Assembly (NCBI GenBank): GCA_016879935.1
Contig: JAACJQ010000205.1
Coordinates: forward strand, 1 to 64,000
From: Archangiaceae bacterium
Lineage (GTDB): Bacteria; Myxococcota; Myxococcia; Myxococcales; Myxococcaceae
DNA: 64,000 nucleotides
Direction of reading: 5' to 3'
Below the pieces are notes generated by a model. It had not been told where the DNA came from and did no database searches. It saw nothing but the letters and a program-made list of their open reading frames with translations. Made by a program: the position numbers and the translations under genes. Below, in pieces: positions 9,084-17,454 of the stretch. Within the stretch, counting starts at the first letter, position 1. The number at the start of each line of letters is the position of its first letter.

Positions 9084-10558
9084 CAGGGCACCTCGAGGAG
9101 CCGGAGCTGTTCGGCACGCTCGCCGGTGAAGCGCTCGAGCGGAAGCCACGCGGCCGAAGGAGCGCTCTGCGAGACGACACACCGCGCCGCCGATTCTGGC
9201 GTCTCGTCTCCCGGGCAGAGGGACGTCACCCACGCGGCTTCGAGCGCAACGCGAACCTTCTGCTGCAGCGCGGTCAGCATGCGGTCCTCGAAGCCGACCG
9301 CGTCGACGACGACCGCGACGTGCGGCGTCAACTTCGCCGGAGCGTGCGTCGCCTGGTGCTCGAGATCTTCGGTGTTCGCCTCGTCCTTCACCTGCACCGA
9401 GAGCGGCGCCGTGGTGGCGGGCAACGCGAGAGCGAGCGTCAACACACCCGCGTTCCGCGTCTTCACGTGCGTTGCCGGGTAGTCGAAGCGCCTCGCCACA
9501 GGGCGCGTCTTGTACACCGTCTTCGTCACCTGACGCGTCGCGGGGCGCGTCTTCATCACCGTCTCCATTCGGTACTCGGTGCGGTAGCGCGTCACGGTGC
9601 GGTAGCCGGTGCAGGTCTGATAGCGCGTGCCCGAGCCACAGCTGTACGTGTAGCTCTCGTTCTCCGTGTACATGCGCTGGTAGGGGCGGTTCTCGGTCGC
9701 GCTGTACGTCTCGGTGTAGTTCTCGGTGACGGTCTCGGTCGTCGGGTACGTCTCGGACTCGGTCCACTCGACGAAGGCGTTGATGGGCTCGGCGCTGCGC
9801 TCGCTCTCGATGGAGCCGTTCACCTGGACGGGAATCGCACCAGCCGCCTTCGCTTCGTACCAGGGAGATCGCTGAAGGCCCTGAATGAGCGCCCGTTCGA
9901 GCGCAGGCTGCAGCTGCGGGCGAGCCTTCAAGGCGTCGACCCGAAGCGCGATGGACGAACGGCGCTCCGGCATGGGCGGAACCGGTGTCGCCGAGGCTTT
10001 GAAATGAACGCAGTAGCCCGCCATGAATCGGGCGAGCCACGGCGTGCGCGCGAGCGGAGAGAGCACGGCGCAGCGACGCGCTCCCACCGACCGAATCTCC
10101 TTCTCCAGGTCCGACAGGAGCGACTCCAGGTGCGCGCGCTCGAGAGCCGGCTTCACGGTCGACAGCCGAGCTTCCGACTCCAGCGCCTGCCCGAGCGCCA
10201 ACGGCTCACGAATGAAAGGAGCGACTGCGTTCGCGAGGGCCTCACGCTCGATCGTCACGCGCGTGGCGTGGCCTGCACCAGCATCACTGAAGGTCTGCGC
10301 ATCAGCGAGCGCGGTCGCCGCGACGATCCACCGGCCTGAAGTGCGTGCCGCGGCCGCCTCGGACAACGCGCGATCGATCAACGTCGAGAGCGCCCTGTTC
10401 CGGCCATCACGTGCGCGGGCATCGTCACCTTCAGCGAGCGCAGCCTCGAACGAAGACAGCGCCCCCCGCGCATCACCGGCTTCGAGCGCAGCTTCACCCT
10501 TCACGACGTGCCGTGACGCACACGAAGCCAGGAGGAGAAGCGCAGCGACGCGAAGCAC
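9083..10558 (-). CDS. Lipoprotein with charge-segregated Tyr/Thr repeat region
   Basis: 491 residues; signal MLRVAALLLLASC with lipobox LASC. The N-terminal third is helical and TPR-like. Residues 263-308 are rich in Glu, Thr and Tyr (TETVTENYTETYSATEN) and residues 311-356 are rich in Arg, Thr and Tyr (YRTVTRYRTEYR), forming an acidic block followed by a basic block. A beta-rich C-terminal domain follows. It is the first gene of a coupled operon with the ECF sigma factor and its probable regulator, so it could be a sensor or the structural target of that system. No known family is recognised. Confidence 0.65.
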   Translation of the reverse strand: MLRVAALLLLASCASRHVVKGEAALEAGDARGALSSFEAALAEGDDARARDGRNRALSTLIDRALSEAAAARTSGRWIVAATALADAQTFSDAGAGHATRVTIEREALANAVAPFIREPLALGQALESEARLSTVKPALERAHLESLLSDLEKEIRSVGARRCAVLSPLARTPWLARFMAGYCVHFKASATPVPPMPERRSSIALRVDALKARPQLQPALERALIQGLQRSPWYEAKAAGAIPVQVNGSIESERSAEPINAFVEWTESETYPTTETVTENYTETYSATENRPYQRMYTENESYTYSCGSGTRYQTCTGYRTVTRYRTEYRMETVMKTRPATRQVTKTVYKTRPVARRFDYPATHVKTRNAGVLTLALALPATTAPLSVQVKDEANTEDLEHQATHAPAKLTPHVAVVVDAVGFEDRMLTALQQKVRVALEAAWVTSLCPGDETPESAARCVVSQSAPSAAWLPLERFTGERAEQLRLLEVP

Positions 10559-10606
10559 GGGCGTTGGCTATCACCACTGGCACTTCGTGCGCAGCGATGG
10601 CATCGA

Positions 10607-11461
10607 TTGGTCGTGCTCGCGTTCGTCGTCGTCACCCTGCTCCACCAGGCTCCGGCTGAGGGCTGGCGAATCACGTGGCGTGCGCCCGAGGGCTGTTCGG
10701 CGGCAGAGGTTCACACCCGTGCCGTCGAGGTGCGACTAGGCCGGCCCGTCTTCGTGGAGCCCGCGAGCCGGTTCGTCGAGGGCGTCGTGTCGCGCACCGA
10801 GAGTGGCTGGCTGGTGAAGCTCGTGGTGACCGACGCCTCGGGTTCTCCGCTCGGGCAGCGTGAAGTGACGTCAGCCGATTCGGCGTGTTCTTCGGTCGAC
10901 GGTCGCGTGGCGCTGGTGTTGTCGTTGTTGATCGACCCGTCCTCGCGATTGGGCGGGAGCATCGTCGCGACGCCCGCGCCAACGCCGCTGCTGCCGAAGC
11001 CGACGGGAGTCGCGCCCGATGCGCTGCCGGATCAAGATCGCGTGCGCCTCGAGGTCGAGAGCAATGATTCGTCGATTCGAGTCGTGGAGCTGAGGACTGG
11101 AACGAGCTGGAAGGGAACGATCGACGTCTGTGGTGTGCCGTGCGGTGCCCTCGTACTCCGGACAGCGAGGCTGCTGGTGACCGGACCCGACGTGCTGCCA
11201 GCAGAGTTCGGCCTTGGTCCGTCGCGCGCAACCGCGAACATCACGGTGAAAGCCTCGAGCTTGTCGCGTCAGGTGTGGAGCATCATCTCGCTCACCTTCG
11301 CAACCACGCTGGTGGGCTTGAGCGTCGTCGGCTTCGCGCTGTCTTCGAATTCATCGACCGGCGTCGCGTTGTCGGCAACCTCAGGCATCACCGGGCTCGC
11401 GCTCGGCATTCTTGGCGGCGTGGGACTCTCGCAGGGCCCGACGCTCGTGACCGTGCAGTGA
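10607..11461 (+). CDS. Exported or membrane protein, unknown
   Basis: 284 residues from TTG; a GTG two codons later (10613) is equally possible. An N-terminal hydrophobic signal (MVVLAFVVVTLL) precedes a beta-rich domain with two or three Cys (PEGCSAAEV, SADSACSSVDG), and two hydrophobic stretches sit near the C terminus (VWSIISLTFATTLVGLSVVGF and a Gly-rich one after it). This is a common layout for myxobacterial envelope proteins. Divergent from the lipoprotein gene ending the sigma operon, with 48 bases between. Confidence 0.6.
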   Translation: MVVLAFVVVTLLHQAPAEGWRITWRAPEGCSAAEVHTRAVEVRLGRPVFVEPASRFVEGVVSRTESGWLVKLVVTDASGSPLGQREVTSADSACSSVDGRVALVLSLLIDPSSRLGGSIVATPAPTPLLPKPTGVAPDALPDQDRVRLEVESNDSSIRVVELRTGTSWKGTIDVCGVPCGALVLRTARLLVTGPDVLPAEFGLGPSRATANITVKASSLSRQVWSIISLTFATTLVGLSVVGFALSSNSSTGVALSATSGITGLALGILGGVGLSQGPTLVTVQ

Positions 11462-11479
11462 GGTCTATGTTCGGGCGAC

Positions 11480-12409
11480 ATGCGCCCTGACGAGATCTCT
11501 GCCGCCACGACGTTCATCGCCAACCAGTCACTCACGGGCAACGTCGAACGCGTGGCAGTGATGACGCCGCAAGGTTCGCATGAGGGCCAACTCGCGCGCG
11601 TCTCACTCGGCGCCTCGTTCTCGCTCGCGTTCGTCGGCCCCAGCGGCATTCCGGGCATGGACGACGTCGTGATCGACCTGAAAGACGCGACCGCCATCGC
11701 CGTGTTGCTCGCCGATCGAACGAAAAGGACCTTCGGGAACGATCCGAAGCAGCAGTTCCTCGCGCTGCAGGATCGTGTCGGTGCGCTGTACGACGCGAAA
11801 CGATTCACCGAGGCGCTACCCGTCGCGGACGAAATGGTGGAGCTCGCACGCGGGCCGCTGGCTGGCTCGATCTCGTACCTGGCAGGCGCGCTCGCCAACC
11901 GGGCGGAGCTCCAACGGCTCCTGCAACTGCCCCTCGAAGCGGCGGCGTCACTTCGGGAAGTCGTGCCGTTGATGCAGCAGGCCTTCGGCGCGAATCACCC
12001 GAACACGAGGCAGACGCTCCGCAACCTCGGCAACGCGCTCGCCGATGCAGCGGAGTTCGAGGAAGCGCTCGTCGTGTTCCGCGATCTGCTCGAACGCACC
12101 GAGCGCGCGGCTCCAAAGACGATGGAGCACGCAAGTGACCTCGCAGGCGTCGCAGCGATCGGCGCGCGGGTCGGTTCAGCGCACTTCAGAGAGTCCGAAC
12201 GAATGTTCCGTGCAGCGATCGCCAATGCATCGGGCGTCGACGGAGCAGGTCTCTCCGTTGCGAGGTGGTGGAGAATGCTGGGCGACCTCAACGAGCGTGC
12301 AGGCTGGTCCGACGCGAAGACCTGCTACGCGATGGCGCACGCGCGTTTCTCCGCGGAACTCGGACCAACGCACGCCGTGACGCTCGAGGTGAAGGCCCTG
12401 GCCGACTGA
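11480..12409 (+). CDS. Tetratricopeptide-repeat protein
   Basis: 309 residues, no signal peptide. The N-terminal 80 residues are beta-rich; the rest is helical with TPR-like repeats (LYDAKRFTEALPVADEMVEL; HPNTRQTLRNLGNALADAAE with FEEALVVFRDLLER), close to the kinesin-light-chain type of TPR. Likely a cytoplasmic protein-interaction protein. It starts 18 bases after the preceding gene and converges on mtnP with a 1-base gap. Confidence 0.75.
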   Translation: MRPDEISAATTFIANQSLTGNVERVAVMTPQGSHEGQLARVSLGASFSLAFVGPSGIPGMDDVVIDLKDATAIAVLLADRTKRTFGNDPKQQFLALQDRVGALYDAKRFTEALPVADEMVELARGPLAGSISYLAGALANRAELQRLLQLPLEAAASLREVVPLMQQAFGANHPNTRQTLRNLGNALADAAEFEEALVVFRDLLERTERAAPKTMEHASDLAGVAAIGARVGSAHFRESERMFRAAIANASGVDGAGLSVARWWRMLGDLNERAGWSDAKTCYAMAHARFSAELGPTHAVTLEVKALAD

Positions 12410-12410
12410 T

Positions 12411-13274
12411 TCACTTCAGCCGACGGGCGAACAACAGCTCGTGCCGCTTGCGTGCGGCTTCGGAGATCGCCTTCGGGTCGGTGAAGAGCGCGTCGTCGAG
12501 CGCGTGCTGGCAGTGACACGGCGTTCCGATGAGCTTCGCCACCGAGGGCAGCGCCGCGCGAACGAGTGACATCGCGGCCGCCGTCGCCTTCACCATGTTG
12601 CCGCGAATCTCCTGCAGCAGTGCCTCGCGCCCACCATCGTGCGGACGCCAACAGTCGTAGTCGGTGGGCAGGCTGATGGCCGCGTAACAAAGCTCTGCTT
12701 CACGGGCGAGCTTGGCCTCAGGCAGCGCCGTCATGCCGATCAGATCGGCGCCCCACGCGCGATGCAGGTCGCTCTCGGCGCGCGTCGAGAACGCAGGCCC
12801 TTCCATCACGACGTACGTGCCGCGCGGATGAACGGTCGTGCCCGTCAACGTCGAGGCAGCCGTCTTCAGCACCGTGCGAACGCTCTCGCAGAACGGCTGC
12901 GCGAACTCGACGTGCACCGCGACGTCATCGAAGAACGTGCCGATGCGGCGATTGGTGCGATCGATGAGCTGGTCGGGCAACAGCAGCTCTCCGGGGTGCA
13001 CTTCCTCACGAAGACTTCCCACCGCCGTCGTCGCGAGCACGTGCGTGACACCGAGCTTCTTCAGGGCCCAGATGTTCGCGCGGTAGTTCACGGCCGAAGG
13101 AGGCGTGGTGTGCCCGACGCCGTGCCGCGGCAGCAACGCCACGTCGATGCCTTCGACCTTCGTGATCGCGATGGGCGCAGAAGGCGCTCCATACGGAGTC
13201 TCGACGCTGGTGGTGGTGCCGCCGAGTGCGCCGAGCGCCTGGCCAAGTGCAGTGCCGCCGATGATGCCGATCAT
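12411..13274 (-). CDS. mtnP: S-methyl-5'-thioadenosine phosphorylase
   Basis: 287 residues. Cleaves methylthioadenosine (MTA) with phosphate to adenine and methylthioribose-1-phosphate. Family signatures: N-terminal MIGIIGGTAL phosphate loop, RHGVGH, NYRANIWALKKLGV, VVMEGPAFSTRAE, GMTALPEAKLAREAELCYA and the adenine-binding TDYDCW. It lies 10 bases downstream of apt, which would salvage the adenine it releases, and is divergent from the aldolase/mtnA pair that can process its sugar phosphate. Confidence 0.93.
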   Translation of the reverse strand: MIGIIGGTALGQALGALGGTTTSVETPYGAPSAPIAITKVEGIDVALLPRHGVGHTTPPSAVNYRANIWALKKLGVTHVLATTAVGSLREEVHPGELLLPDQLIDRTNRRIGTFFDDVAVHVEFAQPFCESVRTVLKTAASTLTGTTVHPRGTYVVMEGPAFSTRAESDLHRAWGADLIGMTALPEAKLAREAELCYAAISLPTDYDCWRPHDGGREALLQEIRGNMVKATAAAMSLVRAALPSVAKLIGTPCHCQHALDDALFTDPKAISEAARKRHELLFARRLK

Positions 13275-13283
13275 GGTGTCTCC

Positions 13284-13805
13284 TCAGTACGTCAGCAGCG
13301 CTTCGACACGACCTTCGAGCTTCTTTCGCCCCTCGAGGAACGCGAGCTCGACCACGAAACACGAGCCGAGCACTTCTGCGCCGGCGTCTCTCACCAGGTG
13401 CGCCGCCGCGGCCGCCGTTCCACCGGTGGCGAGCAGATCGTCGACGATGAGCACGCGATCGCCGGCCGCCATCGTGTTCGCGTGCATCTCGAGCACTCCC
13501 TCTCCGTACTCGAGGGCGTACGATCGCTGCAGCGTCTTGTGCGGCAGCTTGCCTGCCTTGCGCACGAGCGACATGCCGATGCCGAGCGACAGCGCCATCG
13601 GAGCGCCGAAGATGAAGCCACGAGACTCGATCGCCGCGATGCGCGTCAGCCCTGCGCCCTTCCCCGGCGCCACCAGTTCGTCGATGAGGCCCTTGAAGAG
13701 CGCCGGTTCTTCCAACACTGGCGTGATGTCGCGAAAGAGAATGCCCTTCCGGGGGAAATCGGGGACGTCACGAATGCGATCTCTCAGACGGTTGATGACG
13801 GTCAT
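13284..13805 (-). CDS. apt: Adenine phosphoribosyltransferase
   Basis: 173 residues from the ATG at MTVINRLRDR, preceded by a good AAAGGTG ribosome-binding site; a GTG two codons upstream is less likely. PRPP-binding loop VLIVDDLLATGGTA, N-terminal PDFPRKGILFRDITP and the IESRGFIFG block identify Apt. Converts adenine and PRPP to AMP. It is the first gene of an apt-mtnP pair, so adenine made by MtnP is recycled directly. Confidence 0.95.
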   Translation of the reverse strand: MTVINRLRDRIRDVPDFPRKGILFRDITPVLEEPALFKGLIDELVAPGKGAGLTRIAAIESRGFIFGAPMALSLGIGMSLVRKAGKLPHKTLQRSYALEYGEGVLEMHANTMAAGDRVLIVDDLLATGGTAAAAAHLVRDAGAEVLGSCFVVELAFLEGRKKLEGRVEALLTY

Positions 13806-13868
13806 GGGCACCTTTCGTGTCGAGAAGCGCGCGGACTGTAGCGCGGCTGAGTGGGCTATGAGGCCCGC

Positions 13869-14501
13869 ATGTCGTCCGACATCTCAGACGAGGCGCTGCG
13901 CGAGCAGTTGGTTCAGTCGAGCCGGCTGCTCTACGAGCGTGGGTTGATCGCCGGCTTCGATGGCAACTCGTCGGTCCGAACGGAGCGCGGCACCGTGCTC
14001 GTGACTCCGGCTGGCGTGCACAAAGGGCTGATGAACCCGCGCGACGTGGTCGAGCTCGACCTGCAGACCGGCGCTCCTGTCGCGGGCGGGCAGCCGACGA
14101 GCGAGCTGAGCATGCACCTCGCGGTGCTGAAGCAACGCAGCGACGTCATCGCAGTGGTGCACTCGCATGCACCGACCGCGGTCGCGATGTCGCTGCTGCC
14201 CCACATTTCGATCAACGGCGTGCTGCCCGAGCTCGTGATTGCGCTCGGCGACGTGCAGACCGTTCCGTACGCGCGGCCCGGGACCGAGGCGCTTGCCCAA
14301 CGTGTCGCGAGAGCCCTCGAGCACTCGAACGCCGTCATCATCGAGCGGCACGGAACGGTGGCCGTGGGGCGAACCATCAGTGAAGCGCTCGCGAGAACCG
14401 AGATGATCGAGCACGCAGCTCGCGTCTTGATGACGGCGCACACGGTGCAGGCTCCGGAACGACTCGACGACGCCGAGCTGCGAGCGCTGAGACGGGAGTG
14501 A
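13869..14501 (+). CDS. Class II aldolase (FucA/Ald2-like)
   Basis: 210 residues from the ATG (MSSDISDEAL). Class II aldolase fold with metal and catalytic residues in place: GNSSVR at 32-37, Glu79 in PTSE, His98 and His100 in VHSH, and His161 in RHG. It is coupled to mtnA 2 bases downstream and divergent from apt-mtnP, so its likely substrate is methylthioribulose-1-phosphate. The sequence looks closer to fuculose-phosphate aldolases than to the MtnB dehydratase, which fits the Ald2 role of the DHAP shunt (aldol cleavage to DHAP and methylthioacetaldehyde). MtnB activity cannot be excluded by eye. Confidence 0.8.
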   Translation: MSSDISDEALREQLVQSSRLLYERGLIAGFDGNSSVRTERGTVLVTPAGVHKGLMNPRDVVELDLQTGAPVAGGQPTSELSMHLAVLKQRSDVIAVVHSHAPTAVAMSLLPHISINGVLPELVIALGDVQTVPYARPGTEALAQRVARALEHSNAVIIERHGTVAVGRTISEALARTEMIEHAARVLMTAHTVQAPERLDDAELRALRRE

Positions 14502-14503
14502 CC

Positions 14504-15505
14504 ATGGAGATGATCGAGCCCGTGGAGTGGCGTGGCACCGCGACGAGCGGCACCTTGTGGATGATCGACCAGGCCGCGCTCCCGCAGACCGAGCGGTGGA
14601 TCGAGTGCCGGACCTCGACCGAGGTCGCCGCGCGCATTCGCGACATGACCGTACGTGGAGCGCCCGCCATTGGCATCGCCGCTGCGTACGGCTCGGTGCT
14701 CGCGTCCCGTGAGCCGAAGCCGACCGACGGCCTCGATGCCCTCGCGGCCAGCCGACCCACGGCCGTGAATCTGTTCTGGGCGGTCGAGGCGATGCGTCCC
14801 CTCCTCTCGTCGGGCCCCGAGCGCTGTCTCGAGCAGGCGCGAGCGATTCACCGCTCCGACGTCGAGAACAACCGCCGCATGGGCGCGACCGGCGCCGAAC
14901 GCCTGCGCGATGGAATGAACGTGCTCACGCACTGCAACGCGGGCCCGCTCGCGACGGGCGGCTACGGCACCGCGCTCGGCGTGATCTTCGCGGCCATCGA
15001 GCAGGGCAAACGAATTCACGTGTGGGTCGACGAGACGAGACCGAGGCTCCAGGGCGCGCGACTCACCGCCTGGGAACTCACCCGCGCGAAGGTTCCCTGC
15101 ACGCTCATCTGCGACAACATGTCGGCGTCGTTGATGCGGGCGGGCCGAATCGACGCCTGCGTCACCGGCGCCGATCGCATCACCCGCACTGGAGACACCG
15201 CGAACAAGATCGGCACCTACGGCGTGGCGGTGCTCGCGAAGCACCACGGCCTGCCCTTCTACGTGGCGGCGCCGCGGTCGACGTTCGATCTCTCGCTGAG
15301 CGACGGCGCGGCGATTCCGATCGAAGAGCGCGCGACCTCGGAGGTGACGGACGACCGAGCAGGCCGGCTCGCCGCCGAAGGCATCACTGCGTACAACCCG
15401 TCGTTCGACGTCACGCCTGCCGCGCTCATCAGCGCGATCTTCACCGAGCGGGGTGCGATCGACCCGGTGACCGCCGAACGCGTGAGCGCCGTGCTCGAAT
15501 CGTGA
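14504..15505 (+). CDS. mtnA: Methylthioribose-1-phosphate isomerase
   Basis: 333 residues from the ATG (MEMIEPVEWRG), with a GGGAG ribosome-binding site 5 bases upstream; a GTG two codons earlier overlaps the aldolase stop. Signatures: MTVRGAPAIGIAAAYG, the catalytic Cys in THCNAGPLATGGYGT, and the catalytic Asp in TGADRI followed by ANKIGTY. Isomerises methylthioribose-1-phosphate to methylthioribulose-1-phosphate, linking MtnP (divergent) to the aldolase upstream. Confidence 0.95.
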   Translation: MEMIEPVEWRGTATSGTLWMIDQAALPQTERWIECRTSTEVAARIRDMTVRGAPAIGIAAAYGSVLASREPKPTDGLDALAASRPTAVNLFWAVEAMRPLLSSGPERCLEQARAIHRSDVENNRRMGATGAERLRDGMNVLTHCNAGPLATGGYGTALGVIFAAIEQGKRIHVWVDETRPRLQGARLTAWELTRAKVPCTLICDNMSASLMRAGRIDACVTGADRITRTGDTANKIGTYGVAVLAKHHGLPFYVAAPRSTFDLSLSDGAAIPIEERATSEVTDDRAGRLAAEGITAYNPSFDVTPAALISAIFTERGAIDPVTAERVSAVLES

Positions 15506-15541
15506 TGAAGCGGCGCGGACGGGTCGTTACAGCCACGGGCC

Positions 15542-16342
15542 ATGCACGCCCTGCTGCTCCTCGCCGTCCTCGCCCAGACCCCGTCGGCTGAGCCTCCGCG
15601 ACGACTGTTCGACTCCTTCACCGCCGACTTCGAGATCGGCGCGACGTACCTGTTCCAGAATGACGGCCGGTACGGCGTCAACGGCTCCACGTACACCGCG
15701 GCCGAGGTCGGCCAGCAGCGCAACCTCGCGGTGGGCACCCGTCTGGCGCTCGAAGCACAGCTCGGCCGGCACACGCTCATCGCCACCTGGGCGCCGCTCG
15801 ATCTCACCACGCGCACGACGCTCACGCGCGATTTCACCTTCCAGACGACGACGTTCGCGAGCGGAACCGTCGTCGATCACCGCTACCTCTTCGACGGCTA
15901 CCGGCTCAGCTACCTCTTCGGCATCGTGCGGGTGCCGCGCTTCTCTCTGGGCGCGGGCGCTTCGGTGCAGGTGCGCAACGCCTCGGTCGAGTTCAGAACG
16001 GTCGATGCCAGTCCTGCGCTCTTCGCGGTGGAGCGAGACATCGGCGTCGTCGGCGCCGTGAAGCTGCGCGCGCGTTTCGACGGCGGCCTCATCTACGCCC
16101 AGGCTGACGTGGACTTCTTCAACACCTTCGGCGCGGGCCTGAAGGCGGGCATTCACGACGTCGCGCTCACCATGGGCATTCCCGTGGTGTCGGGCCTCGA
16201 CTTCTTCCTGCGGCTGCGACTCGTCGGCGGCGGAGCCGAGGTGCCCTCACGCGACATCTACAACTGGGGCAACTTCGGCAGCGCGCTCGTCGGCCTTCGC
16301 GTCGACGTGCCTGCGCTCTGGCAATCGAATCAGCGCTTCTGA
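15542..16342 (+). CDS. Probable outer-membrane beta-barrel protein
   Basis: 266 residues with a signal peptide (MHALLLLAVLAQT, cleavage near AEP). The mature part is a series of alternating amphipathic strands rich in aromatic residues at strand ends (FEIGATYLFQN, YRLSYLFGIVRV, GLIYAQADVDFFNTF) and ends in a strand close to a terminal Phe (LWQSNQRF), typical of outer-membrane barrels. Ligand unknown. Its last 13 bases overlap the convergent M15-like gene. Confidence 0.65.
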   Translation: MHALLLLAVLAQTPSAEPPRRLFDSFTADFEIGATYLFQNDGRYGVNGSTYTAAEVGQQRNLAVGTRLALEAQLGRHTLIATWAPLDLTTRTTLTRDFTFQTTTFASGTVVDHRYLFDGYRLSYLFGIVRVPRFSLGAGASVQVRNASVEFRTVDASPALFAVERDIGVVGAVKLRARFDGGLIYAQADVDFFNTFGAGLKAGIHDVALTMGIPVVSGLDFFLRLRLVGGGAEVPSRDIYNWGNFGSALVGLRVDVPALWQSNQRF

Positions 16343-16683
16343 ATGTGAATGTGCGGGCCGCTCCACACGGCCTGCCCGGGCGGACGGCGGCGCTCGTCGA
16401 GCACCTGGTAGCCGTGCGCTCGCGCGTCACGCATGAAGGCGTTGAGCCGCGCCGACGAGACGCCGCGGGTGCGAACGTCGATCGCCCGGCCACGACCATG
16501 GAGCGAGCCGCGGTTGTGCCGGCCACCCGTCGTCGAGGTCACCGTGAGCCCGTGCTTCTTCGCCAACCGAACCATCGCCTTGTAGGGCAGCTCACCGCGG
16601 GCCCTGGTCGTCGTCGCCCGGCGGGTCGCGGTGGTGCGCGTCGTTCGCGTGCTTCGCTGAGTCGTTCCAGTGCGCTGAGGCAT
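16330..16683 (-). CDS. Small M15/DD-peptidase-fold protein
   Basis: 117 residues. A Thr/Arg-rich N terminus of about 30 residues is followed by a minimal hedgehog/DD-peptidase-like domain with a candidate zinc set: His62 and Asp69 in SLHGRGRAIDVR, and His111/His113 in WSGPHIHIQ. M15-type enzymes cut D-Ala-containing peptidoglycan peptides, so a wall-trimming role is possible. No signal peptide is visible; the basic N terminus might be a linker or an unusual export signal. Its 3' end overlaps the barrel gene by 13 bases. Confidence 0.72.
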   Translation of the reverse strand: MPQRTGTTQRSTRTTRTTATRRATTTRARGELPYKAMVRLAKKHGLTVTSTTGGRHNRGSLHGRGRAIDVRTRGVSSARLNAFMRDARAHGYQVLDERRRPPGQAVWSGPHIHIQKR

Positions 16684-16746
16684 GTCGGATTCTCTGTGAC
16701 GCGCCGCCCGCGAATTTCGTCAGAAACGTTAAGGTTCTTTCAGTTC

Positions 16747-17454
16747 ATGACGACCCCGAATGATCTGGCCCTCTTCCGAAGCTCGTTGCTGACCGCTCCG
16801 AGAGCACCCATCGACGCGCACGCCTGCCCCGCCCCCGTTCGAAAGGCCGTCGCCCAGTTCGAAGACGCGGTCGAGCGCGAGGTGCGGCAACTGCTCGTGG
16901 GCGGAAAACCGTTCTACGAGGTGCTCGTCACGTTTCAGTTCGACGACGGTGACGACGAGCTCGAGCCCTCGGAGTTCGTGAGCGGACTCATCGTCGACGC
17001 CAACGGCCGCGAGCTGGTCGATCTCGACTTCGAGGAGCGGCTGGCGACCTTCCTGCCCTCGCCCGAAGAGGAGGCGCGCAACCAGAAGCTCGCCACGTTC
17101 CTCGAAGGGCACTTCACGAAGGCGGCGCTGGCGAGCAACGCGCTGGAGAAGAGCGTCGTGCCGATGCCGAAGGCGATCGAAGAGCTCGTCGACGGCAAGC
17201 CCGACACGGCGAAGGTGTTCCGCTTCGAGTTCGATGGGCGAACGTACTTCGCCAAGCATTACCCGCCGCGCGAGGTGCTCATCTACGACGCGAAGCACCG
17301 GCCGCTGGGCGGAAACCCCGAGGTGGGGGTCGACGTATTCGATGTCGCTGAGGTGGAAATGACGAGCCCCCTCGCGCCGCAGCCGGCCCCTGCTTCTGCA
17401 GCCAAGGGCAACGACGCGTTCGAAGGGGCTCGAAAGCCGAAGGTCGTCTTCTGA
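16747..17454 (+). CDS. Acidic protein of unknown function
   Basis: About 235 residues from ATG (MTTPNDLALF). An acidic segment around residue 70 (FDDGDDELEPSE) and a mixed alpha/beta region with FRFEFDGRTYFAKHYPP near 160-175; a Pro/Ala-rich tail ends in KPKVVF. No signal peptide or known motif. Its stop codon is directly adjacent to the stop of the convergent caspase-like gene. Confidence 0.6.
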   Translation: MTTPNDLALFRSSLLTAPRAPIDAHACPAPVRKAVAQFEDAVEREVRQLLVGGKPFYEVLVTFQFDDGDDELEPSEFVSGLIVDANGRELVDLDFEERLATFLPSPEEEARNQKLATFLEGHFTKAALASNALEKSVVPMPKAIEELVDGKPDTAKVFRFEFDGRTYFAKHYPPREVLIYDAKHRPLGGNPEVGVDVFDVAEVEMTSPLAPQPAPASAAKGNDAFEGARKPKVVF

